Source of the DNA: JASTVH01 sp042862465
Lineage (GTDB): Bacteria; Pseudomonadota; Gammaproteobacteria; Pseudomonadales; Oleiphilaceae
NCBI GenBank assembly: GCA_042862465.1
Contig: JASTVH010000001.1
Coordinates: 1-64,000, forward strand
DNA: 64,000 nucleotides
Direction: 5' to 3'
The notes under the pieces were generated by a model, which saw only the letters and a list, made by a program, of their open reading frames with translations, had not been told where the DNA came from and made no database searches. Each line of letters opens with the position of its first letter. Positions within the stretch are counted from its first letter, which is position 1. The position numbers were made by a program, and so were the translations under genes. Below, in pieces: positions 1 to 6,067 of the stretch.

Positions 1-120
1 ATGAGCGGGTAAAAGCCGGGAATTAAGATGGTGATTGTCTTTCTGACCTGGTTGGATAGGGGCGATCAAGAGATAGAAAAGGCCTGGGATGGGCTCGCTG
101 TGAGCGGGTTTTTCTACAGG
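1..120 (+). repeat. Direct repeat copy A (about 120 bp, partner at 3207-3326)
   Basis: This segment matches 3207-3326 by eye at roughly three quarters of positions, starting from ATGAG, through a shared CTGAC-TGGTTGGATA core, to GGGCTCGCTGTGAG. The copy may begin upstream of the window. Each copy sits just upstream of an AT-rich foreign gene (starts at 161 and 3393). Its function is unknown; it could be a duplicated upstream region or the remnant of a mobile or coding segment. Confidence 0.75.
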
Positions 121-159
121 CTCGTTAAATTTGTCCAGCGTGTCAAAGGAGGATCATAG
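28..159 (+). CDS. Small ORF (43 aa) inside repeat copy A
   Basis: An ATG-initiated frame of 43 codons begins MVIVFLTWLD and ends KGGS. Its stop (157-159) lies one base before the likely CTG start of the next gene, and its last codons contain that gene's AAAGGAGG ribosome-binding site, which would allow translational coupling. The homologous frame in repeat copy B starts at 3234 (MAIVPLTWLD) but stops after 15 codons, so only copy A is open. I recognise no family. It could be a leader peptide or a chance frame in a repeat. Confidence 0.3.
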   Translation: MVIVFLTWLDRGDQEIEKAWDGLAVSGFFYRLVKFVQRVKGGS

Positions 160-160
160 T

Positions 161-511
161 CTGAACAATAGTAGATTAGTTCTCATAGCTTCATCCATTT
201 GCGCACTTTATGGGTGTACTTCGGTGACAATTCACACGGATGGAAATGTATCAAGTAAATGGTATTTAGGGTTTCCAATCATAAATGTCCAGCCTGCGAA
301 AAACTCCACAGTAGTGGAGACCAAAAGTTTCGGCATCGCTAAGTCGCCAGAAACATTTAATATAGGGTATATGAATGAACTATATTTCGTTTCTGGTAAA
401 GAGTGTGAGCTTGTACTTTTTCATCCAACTGAAAGGAATGTGGTTAACTTAAAAAGGGTTTCGCAATCAATATGCACAACTTATATAGGGGATAAACATG
501 AAGGTAACTAA
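161..511 (+). CDS. Putative lipoprotein of unknown function (probable CTG start)
   Basis: The product has an N-terminal hydrophobic segment ending in a lipobox (ALYGC, cysteine near residue 19), so it should be exported and lipidated. The start is unusual: a strong AAAGGAGG at 145-152 lies 8 nt before CTG at 161, which begins directly with the signal peptide. The alternative is TTG at 131, which would place SD-encoded residues ahead of the signal sequence. The 3' end overlaps the next lipoprotein gene by 14 nt, so the two are probably co-translated. Base composition is AT-rich compared with the chromosomal backbone, consistent with a gene cassette. I recognise no domain in the mature ~98 residues. 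Confidence 0.6.
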   Translation: MNNSRLVLIASSICALYGCTSVTIHTDGNVSSKWYLGFPIINVQPAKNSTVVETKSFGIAKSPETFNIGYMNELYFVSGKECELVLFHPTERNVVNLKRVSQSICTTYIGDKHEGN

Positions 512-956
512 AGGATTGACATCTATAGCGCTGACCCTTGCAATTTCGGCATGTAGTACTAACCAAAACATGCCTCTAATATTCGGTCAGTCCCAAACGC
601 TTGGTATAACTATCGGTGCTAGTACGACTGATCAAGGTGGTGAATTTGTATTGGGATATAAAGACCGAAATATCGCTCTTATACCTATCACTACACGTCA
701 AAAATCTGGGGATTCGACGCTAGTAAAAGCGACTGTTCGTAATTCGCAAGATGCAATGTCGGTAATTGGACAGTTTGAAGTTAACACCAAGTCAAAGGAA
801 GGTGATGTAGGATTAGGGAAGTTCTTTGCTACCGGTATTGCTGCGCAACAATTAGCAACTGGATTCAAAAATAAGCTGCAAGGAAAGATTGAAACTGAAT
901 CTGATTCACCAACACCAACACCAACACCAACACCAACACCAACACCAACACCGTAA
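498..956 (+). CDS. Putative lipoprotein with Pro-Thr repeat tail
   Basis: This 152-aa product has a signal peptide with lipobox AISAC (cysteine at about residue 19) and no domain I recognise. Its C-terminus is a (Pro-Thr)7-Pro tail encoded by seven perfect CCAACA hexamers followed by CCG. Such a tail is often a flexible stalk or a substrate for modification, but nothing here proves that. The ATG lies inside the end of the preceding lipoprotein gene. Loss or gain of one hexamer keeps the frame, so tail length could vary between isolates. It belongs to the cassette that ends at the attC site 1226-1339. Confidence 0.7.
   Translation: MKVTKGLTSIALTLAISACSTNQNMPLIFGQSQTLGITIGASTTDQGGEFVLGYKDRNIALIPITTRQKSGDSTLVKATVRNSQDAMSVIGQFEVNTKSKEGDVGLGKFFATGIAAQQLATGFKNKLQGKIETESDSPTPTPTPTPTPTPTP
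909..950 (+). repeat. Hexamer tandem repeat (CCAACA)7
   Basis: Seven uninterrupted copies of CCAACA encode the Pro-Thr tail of the lipoprotein gene 498-956. Perfect copies suggest recent slippage. Confidence 0.95.
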
Positions 957-970
957 ATGCTAGTTAAGGG

Positions 971-1225
971 ATGAGCATGGAACTACAAATTGGAGTTGGT
1001 CCACGCGACACACCGGACACACCGGACACACCGGACACACCGGACACACCGGATACACCGAATACACCGGATACACCGGATACACCGGATACACCGGATA
1101 CACCGGATACACCGGATACACCGGACACACCGGACACACCGGACACACCGGACACACCGGACACACCGGATACACCGGATACACCGGATACACCGGACAC
1201 ACCGGATACAACTGGGCCGAGATGA
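971..1225 (+). CDS. Doubtful ORF made mostly of Asp-Thr-Pro repeats
   Basis: The frame begins MSMELQIGVGPR, continues with 22 Asp-Thr-Pro units (one Asn-Thr-Pro) and ends DTTGPR. AAGGG lies immediately before ATG 971 and 7 nt before the in-frame ATG at 977. There is no signal peptide. The 9-bp unit contains no stop codon in any frame, so openness is not evidence of coding: overlapping frames on both strands are also open. The frame stops at 1223-1225, exactly where the attC site begins. It could be a real repetitive peptide, a detached tail of the upstream lipoprotein, or non-coding. Confidence 0.3.
   Translation: MSMELQIGVGPRDTPDTPDTPDTPDTPDTPNTPDTPDTPDTPDTPDTPDTPDTPDTPDTPDTPDTPDTPDTPDTPDTPDTTGPR
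1007..1204 (+). repeat. Nonamer tandem repeat, 22 copies
   Basis: Twenty-two 9-bp units GAYACACCG run in register. They fall in blocks: five GAC units, one GAT, one AAT, six GAT, five GAC, three GAT and one GAC, then a degenerate unit. The block structure suggests duplications of several units at once. The array ends about 20 bp before the attC site at 1226. Confidence 0.97.
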
Positions 1226-1339
1226 ATTTAACAATCAGCAGCAAGGGACCCAGCTACGCTCCACACATTTGCGGTTCGCTATGCTCACTTTACCGCAAAT
1301 GGGCTCCGCGCAGCTGGGCCCCTGTGCTGGGCGTTATGG
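1226..1339 (+). other. attC-like integron recombination site 1
   Basis: The site opens with ATTTAAC (R'' type, RYYYAAC) at 1226-1232 and closes with GCGTTATGG (R' type) at 1331-1339, with crossover expected after G1333. The arms pair imperfectly: TAACAATCAGCA against TGCTGGGCGTTA, then GGGACCCAGCT against AGCTGGGCCCC. Inside is a perfect nested hairpin, ATTTGCGGT (1267-1275) against ACCGCAAAT. This architecture matches chromosomal-integron attC sites. Confidence 0.85.
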
Positions 1340-1354
1340 CAAAAGGAGATTGCA

Positions 1355-2173
1355 ATGAAAAACGCGTTTGTACTGTTAATGTCTGTACTAGCTTCTGGAT
1401 GTGTTAACTTGATAGCGCAGAAACCGGACGAAAACTATTCTACGTCCATAGTTGATACCCTCGATCAATATTCTGAAGCAACTGAGGCAGGCCTTATCGA
1501 TCCTTACAGACTGTATGATCCCACAGGGAAAAGTCCAGGCGTAGTAGATGGTGGTAAATACCGAGGTTTCATGCGGTGGTGGTGTCTAGACTCGAGCTCG
1601 TCAAAAAGCGAATTAAAGAACCTGATAAGTGATCACTGCAGTAAAATGAATGGGGTCTATTCAAATAACTGGTGCTACGGAAAGAAATCAGAGTTACCGC
1701 TTTATAAAGTTGCAGTCGGTGGGGCTTCACTCTTAGTCGAAAGATCAAATGTGCCGTTTTGTAGTACATCGGAAGATGTTGGTGTCTTGGCGTATGAGAA
1801 GAGGCCAAATACCCCAAAAGAAGATTGGCGAAATATTGCTCTTTCGGAGCTCGGATATATATCTCCAACTGAAAATAAAGAACGATTGAGAGTGGAAAGA
1901 GAGAAAAGAGCGCGTGCCTTGGAGAGGAAAAGGAAAAAGCAACTTGAGCAAGCGCAATTGGTGTTGGCATCGAAAAGAGGTACGAGAATATGCAAAGATT
2001 TCGATGGTGGAAGTCAGTTTTACGTTGGGTACATAGAAGATAGAACTGACGAAAAAGTGAAAATCAATGTGACACAGGCAGTACTTAGGAATAGTACCCG
2101 CTTTATTACGAATAGTGGCTTCCAGCCAACAATTGTGTGGGAGTATCCGGTTAACTGGTATGTGTGCGAGTAG
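1355..2173 (+). CDS. Cassette-borne putative lipoprotein with charged coiled-coil segment
   Basis: The 272-aa product has a short signal peptide ending in lipobox LASGC (cysteine 16), so it is probably a lipoprotein. A strongly charged Glu/Arg/Lys-rich helix, likely coiled coil, spans roughly residues 172-200. Several cysteines in the mature part could form disulphides in the periplasm. AAAGGAG lies 8 nt before the ATG and only 20 bp separate the start from the attC crossover, leaving no room for a promoter inside the cassette, so transcription must enter from upstream. I recognise no family. Base composition is AT-rich. Confidence 0.75.
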   Translation: MKNAFVLLMSVLASGCVNLIAQKPDENYSTSIVDTLDQYSEATEAGLIDPYRLYDPTGKSPGVVDGGKYRGFMRWWCLDSSSSKSELKNLISDHCSKMNGVYSNNWCYGKKSELPLYKVAVGGASLLVERSNVPFCSTSEDVGVLAYEKRPNTPKEDWRNIALSELGYISPTENKERLRVEREKRARALERKRKKQLEQAQLVLASKRGTRICKDFDGGSQFYVGYIEDRTDEKVKINVTQAVLRNSTRFITNSGFQPTIVWEYPVNWYVCE

Positions 2174-2180
2174 AGCAATG

Positions 2181-2253
2181 CCATAACCACACAAACGGGG
2201 CCGCTTTGTTCCGCTGGTGCTCCACAAACCGGCCCTTTATTCCTGCGTTAAAT
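2181..2253 (+). other. attC-like integron recombination site 2
   Basis: The right core is GTTAAAT (2247-2253), a perfect GTTRRRY. The left side contains CATAAC (2182-2187), a weaker match to RYYYAAC. GGGGCCG pairs with CGGCCC around a loop whose ends TTTGT and ACAAA also pair. The site follows the stop of the lipoprotein gene 1355-2173 by 7 bp. Confidence 0.75.
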
Positions 2254-2565
2254 ACCTGTGACAGCAAAATCCAAGGCCCCGATGATTTGGTCTCTAAAGT
2301 GGGAGAGGGTGCCGACTGGGTTTTTGAGTTGCTTTACAGGTATTGAGGCTATTTGAGGAGTCATTATCAGAAGAGCTTCGTCACCAAAAGAAGTCTCGGG
2401 GGTAAGCCCTTTCATAGCCTGACCGCCGAAAGAACTCTTTTTACCAAGCGGAATCACAATTCTGGTGGCCAACTCAGCGAGATGGTCGCTTTGGATATCA
2501 AGCAAATAAGGATAGAAAGCTTTTGTTTGGCGACTCGGGTTTGGGTAGACGTCAAATTGAGGCAT
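2248..2565 (-). CDS. ccdB: CcdB-family toxin (gyrase poison)
   Basis: The 105-aa product begins MPQFDVY and contains LLDIQSD, RIVIPL and SIPVKQL, ending ALDFAVTGI. This is the CcdB layout, closer to the Vibrio chromosomal-integron form (ending TGI) than to the F-plasmid protein (ending WGI). CcdB toxins bind GyrA and trap gyrase on DNA. The ATG at 2565 overlaps the ccdA stop by one base. The stop codon (complement of TTA at 2248-2250) consists of the first three bases after the attC crossover point. It is transcribed against the direction of the array. Confidence 0.92.
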   Translation of the reverse strand: MPQFDVYPNPSRQTKAFYPYLLDIQSDHLAELATRIVIPLGKKSSFGGQAMKGLTPETSFGDEALLIMTPQIASIPVKQLKNPVGTLSHFRDQIIGALDFAVTGI

Positions 2566-2810
2566 CAAAAATCCCGGAATTCGTCGCCAAAACAGCCGTG
2601 TGCGTCGACAAAGTCGTTATAGGCCTGGATAGCAGCGTGGTTCTCTTCGACCCAACGTTCCGCTTCACGTTTGGCAAGCTGTTCTTTCAGTGCTTGCTCC
2701 AGTGTTGCTGAAAGGTTGATATTGAGGGCTCGGGTTTTAGCCAACAAGTCACTGTTAACAGAAAGGTTGGCTGCCTTTTTGGGAGCATTGGGGTCATAGA
2801 GTGTTGGCAT
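2565..2810 (-). CDS. ccdA: CcdA-family antitoxin
   Basis: The 81-aa product starts MPTLYDPNAPKKAANLSVN, the N-terminal ribbon-helix-helix type DNA-binding part, and ends in an acidic, flexible region (HAAIQAYNDFVDAHG) that in this family wraps the toxin. GGAGG lies 6 nt before the ATG. It precedes ccdB with a one-base overlap, the standard antitoxin-first order. CcdA neutralises CcdB and represses the operon with it. The pair has its own upstream region within the cassette, as expected for cassette-borne toxin-antitoxin modules that cannot rely on an array promoter. Confidence 0.93.
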   Translation of the reverse strand: MPTLYDPNAPKKAANLSVNSDLLAKTRALNINLSATLEQALKEQLAKREAERWVEENHAAIQAYNDFVDAHGCFGDEFRDF

Positions 2811-2851
2811 GGTGGCCTCCGCCGGATACCAATTGTCTGTACTATGATGGT

Positions 2852-2871
2852 ATGCGCATTATTGTGCGCAT
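2852..2871 (-). promoter_or_regulatory. Candidate CcdA operator dyad
   Basis: A perfect inverted repeat ATGCGCA-N6-TGCGCAT lies 41 to 61 bp upstream of the ccdA start. CcdA is a ribbon-helix-helix autorepressor, so a dyad here is a plausible operator, but no binding evidence exists and it is also close to the attC site. Confidence 0.4.
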
Positions 2872-2878
2872 TCAAACC

Positions 2879-2955
2879 ATTTAACCAACCCATCAACGGG
2901 CTCGGATGGTTCCGCTGCGCTCCACAAGCCGGGCTGCTGAGCCCAGGCGTTGAGC
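2879..2955 (+). other. attC-like integron recombination site 3
   Basis: Both cores are perfect: ATTTAAC (2879-2885) fits RYYYAAC and GTTGAGC (2949-2955) fits GTTRRRY. Between them GGGCTCGG and CCGGGC/GAGCCC form a stem. The internal TTCCGCTGCGCTCCACAA resembles the TTCCGCTGGTGCTCCACAA of site 2, showing that the sites are related. Sites 2 and 3 bound a 702-bp cassette carrying ccdAB. Confidence 0.88.
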
Positions 2956-3025
2956 CTGTAGAAAATCCCGCAATTCCACCCCACCATTTGGTCACTTCTG
3001 CATATACCAACAAGGAGCCGCTGGC

Positions 3026-3148
3026 ATGGCCCGATCCAAGTACGGCCAGCAATCGATGGTCGTGATCAATTACGAAGAGCAACTCCAGCTCTACTGCCTG
3101 ATGCACAATACTGAGCCGTTGATGAATAACCGGCAGATGGTGGCGTGA
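3026..3148 (+). CDS. Small ORF (40 aa) after the last attC
   Basis: AAGGAG lies 9 nt before an ATG opening a 40-codon frame that begins MARSKYGQQS and ends NNRQMVA. I recognise no family. It sits in the otherwise gene-poor stretch 2956-3392 between the third attC and the unrecognised gene at 3393. It may be a genuine small protein, a cassette remnant, or chance; the ribosome-binding site is the main support. Confidence 0.3.
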   Translation: MARSKYGQQSMVVINYEEQLQLYCLMHNTEPLMNNRQMVA

Positions 3149-3206
3149 GGGAGCGCTACGGCTCGCATTGACTGCCGTTGTCACCGAGGTAACCGATGCC
3201 AGTGTG

Positions 3207-3326
3207 ATGAGGGGCTAAAAACTGGAAATCAAGATGGCGATCGTCCCTCTGACGTGGTTGGATATGGGCCATCAAAAGTGACATAAATGGCTTGGGGCTC
3301 GCTGTGAGTGGGTTCTCTACATGCTC
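3207..3326 (+). repeat. Direct repeat copy B (partner at 1-120)
   Basis: This is the second copy of the segment described at 1-120. Relative to copy A it has a few small indels in the second half, and its reading frame from ATG 3234 (MAIVPLTWLD) is cut by TGA after 15 codons. It ends about 65 bp upstream of the next AT-rich gene. Confidence 0.75.
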
Positions 3327-3392
3327 TTCAGAGAAGTGGCTGGATGTTGAAGATAAGGCCAGGGGTTTAGAAAGAGACGGAGAATGGGTGGC

Positions 3393-4157
3393 ATGATTAA
3401 TGATGAACAGGTAATGAAGTCATACCAGGCTATTGAGGATTTCTTTTTAAAAAAATATGAGGGAGATATTATATCGCCATTCAAAGCTCAGGTCTTTAGT
3501 GGCGAGAGCATAGTGCCTGCAGATACCCTTTCAGTGGGCTGCCCACGGCACAAACTGTTGTTCAGAACTTACGGGGTCATACCTGAGGTCTGCTTTAATT
3601 GTTACAAGATCGAGATTCAGCCTAAAAAGGTTGTTGATCTTTTTAAGTTGGCCATCTTGTTTAAGAGGCTGTCTTTTGAAAAAAACAATTCAAGAAAATG
3701 TTTTTTGCGTCCCAGGAAAGATGTTTCTTCCCATTATTCAGGCTTGATTTATTTTAAGGGCACAACTGAGCCAAAGTTAATGCTTAAAAAAATAGAGCCT
3801 GTTTTGAGAAGTGAAATTGGTGAAAATATTCCTTTTTTTATTAAACGGGGTTGTACCGATTACTCCAAGCTATATCCTGCTTACGCTGAGCTGGATGAAA
3901 ACTACGAACCAAAAACTGGATTTAATGAGAAATGGAGAAAAATCGAAGAGCAGTTCAATAAGGAGGGGGTGGCCAATCAGCTTGGTGAGCGTCAAAAAAG
4001 CCCTTATCCCAATGGTTTCGGTTTTCACGATTTTCTCTCAATGCGGACCTGGTTGAGTTATGCAAAGACAATAGGGGATGATAGCTATAAAAAGGTAACA
4101 ACAGGTTCTGTTGAGCCTATTCCTGGGCTAGACCCAGCCCCATTTATTTCAGAGTAG
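3393..4157 (+). CDS. Unrecognised AT-rich gene
   Basis: The 254-aa product has no signal peptide and no membrane segment. Residues of note are two Cys pairs in the first third (CPRH and CFNCYK), which could bind metal, and many Lys and Phe. GGAG at 3379-3382 fits ATG 3393 (spacing 10) better than ATG 3384 (spacing 1). Codon use is AT-rich, unlike the genes after 4300, so it was probably acquired. No attC follows it convincingly, so it may lie outside the cassette array or in a decayed cassette. I assign no function. Confidence 0.75.
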   Translation: MINDEQVMKSYQAIEDFFLKKYEGDIISPFKAQVFSGESIVPADTLSVGCPRHKLLFRTYGVIPEVCFNCYKIEIQPKKVVDLFKLAILFKRLSFEKNNSRKCFLRPRKDVSSHYSGLIYFKGTTEPKLMLKKIEPVLRSEIGENIPFFIKRGCTDYSKLYPAYAELDENYEPKTGFNEKWRKIEEQFNKEGVANQLGERQKSPYPNGFGFHDFLSMRTWLSYAKTIGDDSYKKVTTGSVEPIPGLDPAPFISE

Positions 4158-4351
4158 TTATTTTAAAATCCGCTAAAAAACCGGGAAACCCATTAGCTGG
4201 CCGGGCCATCCCCCATTTTTAAAGCGGGATGACCGGTATCAATGGGGCCCCGCCGACATGGTCAAAAGCCTCAAAACGGAATAGCATCAGACCCAAAGGC
4301 ATACCCAATCTCACGTTATGACGGCCAAAAAACTCCTGGGAGGGACCCTAT

Positions 4352-4756
4352 ATGCGTTTTTGGCTTGGCCTGATGATCTGTTTGTTGTCTGCAAATCTCT
4401 GCGCGCAAACGCTGGAACTGAAAGTGAACGGCGACCGATCGCTGTCGGGCACGCTGCATATCGCGGTTTATGATGACCCGCAGGAGTTTCCGGGCGGGCA
4501 GGCCAGCCTGCGGGCGGAGCGGTCCTGGCCTTCGATGGCCAATCCGGTTCGGCTGGATGGATTGGCGACAGGGCGCTATGCGGTCACGATTTATCTCGAT
4601 ACCAATGGCAATGGCAAGCTGGACCGCAATTTTATTGGCCTTCCCGGGGAGCCGGTGGGACTGAGCGGTGATCCGGGGTTCGGTCCCCCACAGTTTGAAG
4701 ATTCCGTTTTCGAATTGAGTGCGCCCACGACACAGCTTGAAATCCGGCTTGAGTAG
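4352..4756 (+). CDS. Exported DUF2141-family protein
   Basis: The 134-aa product has a signal peptide (cleavage likely after LCA, residue 18) and the DUF2141 pattern: GRYAVTIYLDTNGNGKLD, then GLPGEPVGLS and a FEDSVFEL segment, ending in a beta strand. The DxNxNGxLD loop looks able to bind calcium, but this family has no established function. It is preceded by a GGGAGGGA ribosome-binding site and followed within 10 bp by a membrane protein gene, so the two are probably co-transcribed. Codon use matches the GC-rich backbone, marking the end of the foreign region. Confidence 0.85.
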   Translation: MRFWLGLMICLLSANLCAQTLELKVNGDRSLSGTLHIAVYDDPQEFPGGQASLRAERSWPSMANPVRLDGLATGRYAVTIYLDTNGNGKLDRNFIGLPGEPVGLSGDPGFGPPQFEDSVFELSAPTTQLEIRLE

Positions 4757-4766
4757 GGGATGCATG

Positions 4767-5234
4767 ATGACCGAACAGCAAACCACCCCGGGGCCCGCGG
4801 CCCCTGACGACCCTCTTGCCACCAAACGCTACACCATCGGCGACGAGGTCAGATTCCAGGAAATGATGGCCACCGTCCGGCATTACAGCACGTTGCGGTT
4901 CGCGATCCTGACGGTATTTGTGGCGATAAACGGCGCGGTGTTGGTCCAGTTTTTTGACTGTGATCTTTCGCGCCAGAATCCGGATCTGATCGGGCTGTTC
5001 CGAATCGGCGGCGCACTCAATGCCGTGATTTTTTTCGTGTTCGAGCTGGCGTTGAATGCAAACCTGACCGAACTTTGGCGGTCGATCAGCCAATGTGTGG
5101 GCGAGAGGGACGGATTATTGTCCCATAGAAAGCGTTGGAAATCGTGGGCGGTCCCCTGCGCCAGTTACGGAGTCTATGTCCTACCCCTTGTTTTCTGGGG
5201 ATTGTTCTCGCCCGATTATTACCCCTGCCACTGA
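4767..5234 (+). CDS. Small integral membrane protein of unknown function
   Basis: The 155-aa product has a polar N-terminus and about three hydrophobic helices: FAILTVFVAINGAVLVQFF, a second from GGALNAVIFFVFELAL, and a last near the C-terminus (YGVYVLPLVFWGLF). GGGGA is 3 nt before ATG 4764 and 6 nt before ATG 4767, so 4767 is preferred. It follows the DUF2141 gene by 10 bp. I recognise no family. Confidence 0.65.
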   Translation: MTEQQTTPGPAAPDDPLATKRYTIGDEVRFQEMMATVRHYSTLRFAILTVFVAINGAVLVQFFDCDLSRQNPDLIGLFRIGGALNAVIFFVFELALNANLTELWRSISQCVGERDGLLSHRKRWKSWAVPCASYGVYVLPLVFWGLFSPDYYPCH

Positions 5235-5279
5235 TGACAGGGGATCCCGTTAGCCACTACAAGGAAGTGGAATCAATCC

Positions 5280-5972
5280 ATGAACGCCATCAACCACGCG
5301 GCCACCTCGCTGCTGATCAAGAAGAAATACCCCCATGTCCCACTGGTACCGATCCTGATTTCAGTGCAACTGATCGAGATGCTCTGGGTCATCCTGAATA
5401 TCCTCGGTGTGGAGCGAACGGACTATGCGGCAACGGTATCGTCGCTGGCGGATATTCACCTGGTCCATATGCCGTTTTCGCATTCCGTGGCGTTTACGCT
5501 GTTATGGGCCGCGTTGGCCGGCTTCGTCGTGGCCCGGGTGTTGAAAAAACCGGGATGGGCGTTGGCAGTGATGATTGGCGTCTGTTCCCATATCGTCCTC
5601 GATATCATCACCCATGCCTTCGATATCGAGATTGTGCCCTTTGCCGGGCTGCCCGAAATCGGTTCGGGGCTGTATGCCGTGCCGGTTGCCGCGCTGCTGT
5701 TTGAGCTGGGGTACGCGGTGGTTATCTGGAGGCTGGTCGATGGCAGTCGCTTCCTGCTGTGGGCCCTTTTATTACTAAACCTCTCCAGCCTCAGCTTCTA
5801 CCTGCCACAGCTCAAGGGTCCCGAATCGCTATTGAGCCAGCATCCTGACTGGTTTGCTCCGGTTATCGGGGTTCACATTCTGTTCGGGTTGCTGTGCGTT
5901 TTTCTGTTGTCCCGTTACGAGGCCCGGTTTGCGGCGAAAAAGGTGGGCCCTGCGACCGAAGGGGCCCTCTAG
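5280..5972 (+). CDS. DUF457-like membrane-bound metal-dependent hydrolase family protein
   Basis: The 230-aa membrane protein has the family's spaced histidine pattern: NHAATSLLI at the N-terminus, PFSHSVAFTLLW near residue 65, and CSHIVLDIITHAF near residue 105, set among about six hydrophobic helices. Those His/Asp residues are the putative metal ligands of the YdjM/DUF457 group, whose substrates are mostly unknown. It lies 45 bp after the small membrane protein gene, same strand. The assignment rests on motif layout only. Confidence 0.65.
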   Translation: MNAINHAATSLLIKKKYPHVPLVPILISVQLIEMLWVILNILGVERTDYAATVSSLADIHLVHMPFSHSVAFTLLWAALAGFVVARVLKKPGWALAVMIGVCSHIVLDIITHAFDIEIVPFAGLPEIGSGLYAVPVAALLFELGYAVVIWRLVDGSRFLLWALLLLNLSSLSFYLPQLKGPESLLSQHPDWFAPVIGVHILFGLLCVFLLSRYEARFAAKKVGPATEGAL

Positions 5973-6045
5973 GCCCGACAGAATGTTGCTGAACTGGCGA
6001 CAATGCCACGGGCGGTAAGCTAAAGTTTAAAAATCATCTTTTCCA

Positions 6046-6057
6046 GGGAACGTTCCC
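6046..6057. promoter_or_regulatory. Perfect palindrome just before the diguanylate cyclase start
   Basis: GGGAACGTTCCC is a 12-bp perfect dyad ending 10 nt before the ATG at 6068, and the flanks CA/TG extend it. It occupies the place of the ribosome-binding site, so a bound protein or hairpin there would block expression. No regulator is identified. Confidence 0.4.
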
Positions 6058-6067
6058 AGGTCACCGG

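Noticed and set aside
960..1358. Several overlapping open frames on both strands across the 9-bp repeat (Ser-Gly-Val, Pro-Val-Tyr, Arg-Cys-Ile and Thr-His-Arg repeats)
   Set aside because: The repeat unit has no stop codon in any frame, so the openness is an artefact of the repeat. Only the 971-1225 frame has a start near a purine-rich site, and it is listed with low confidence.
4315..4321. GTTATGA as a possible fourth attC right core
   Set aside because: No RYYYAAC partner or paired inner stem was found upstream within 150 bp.
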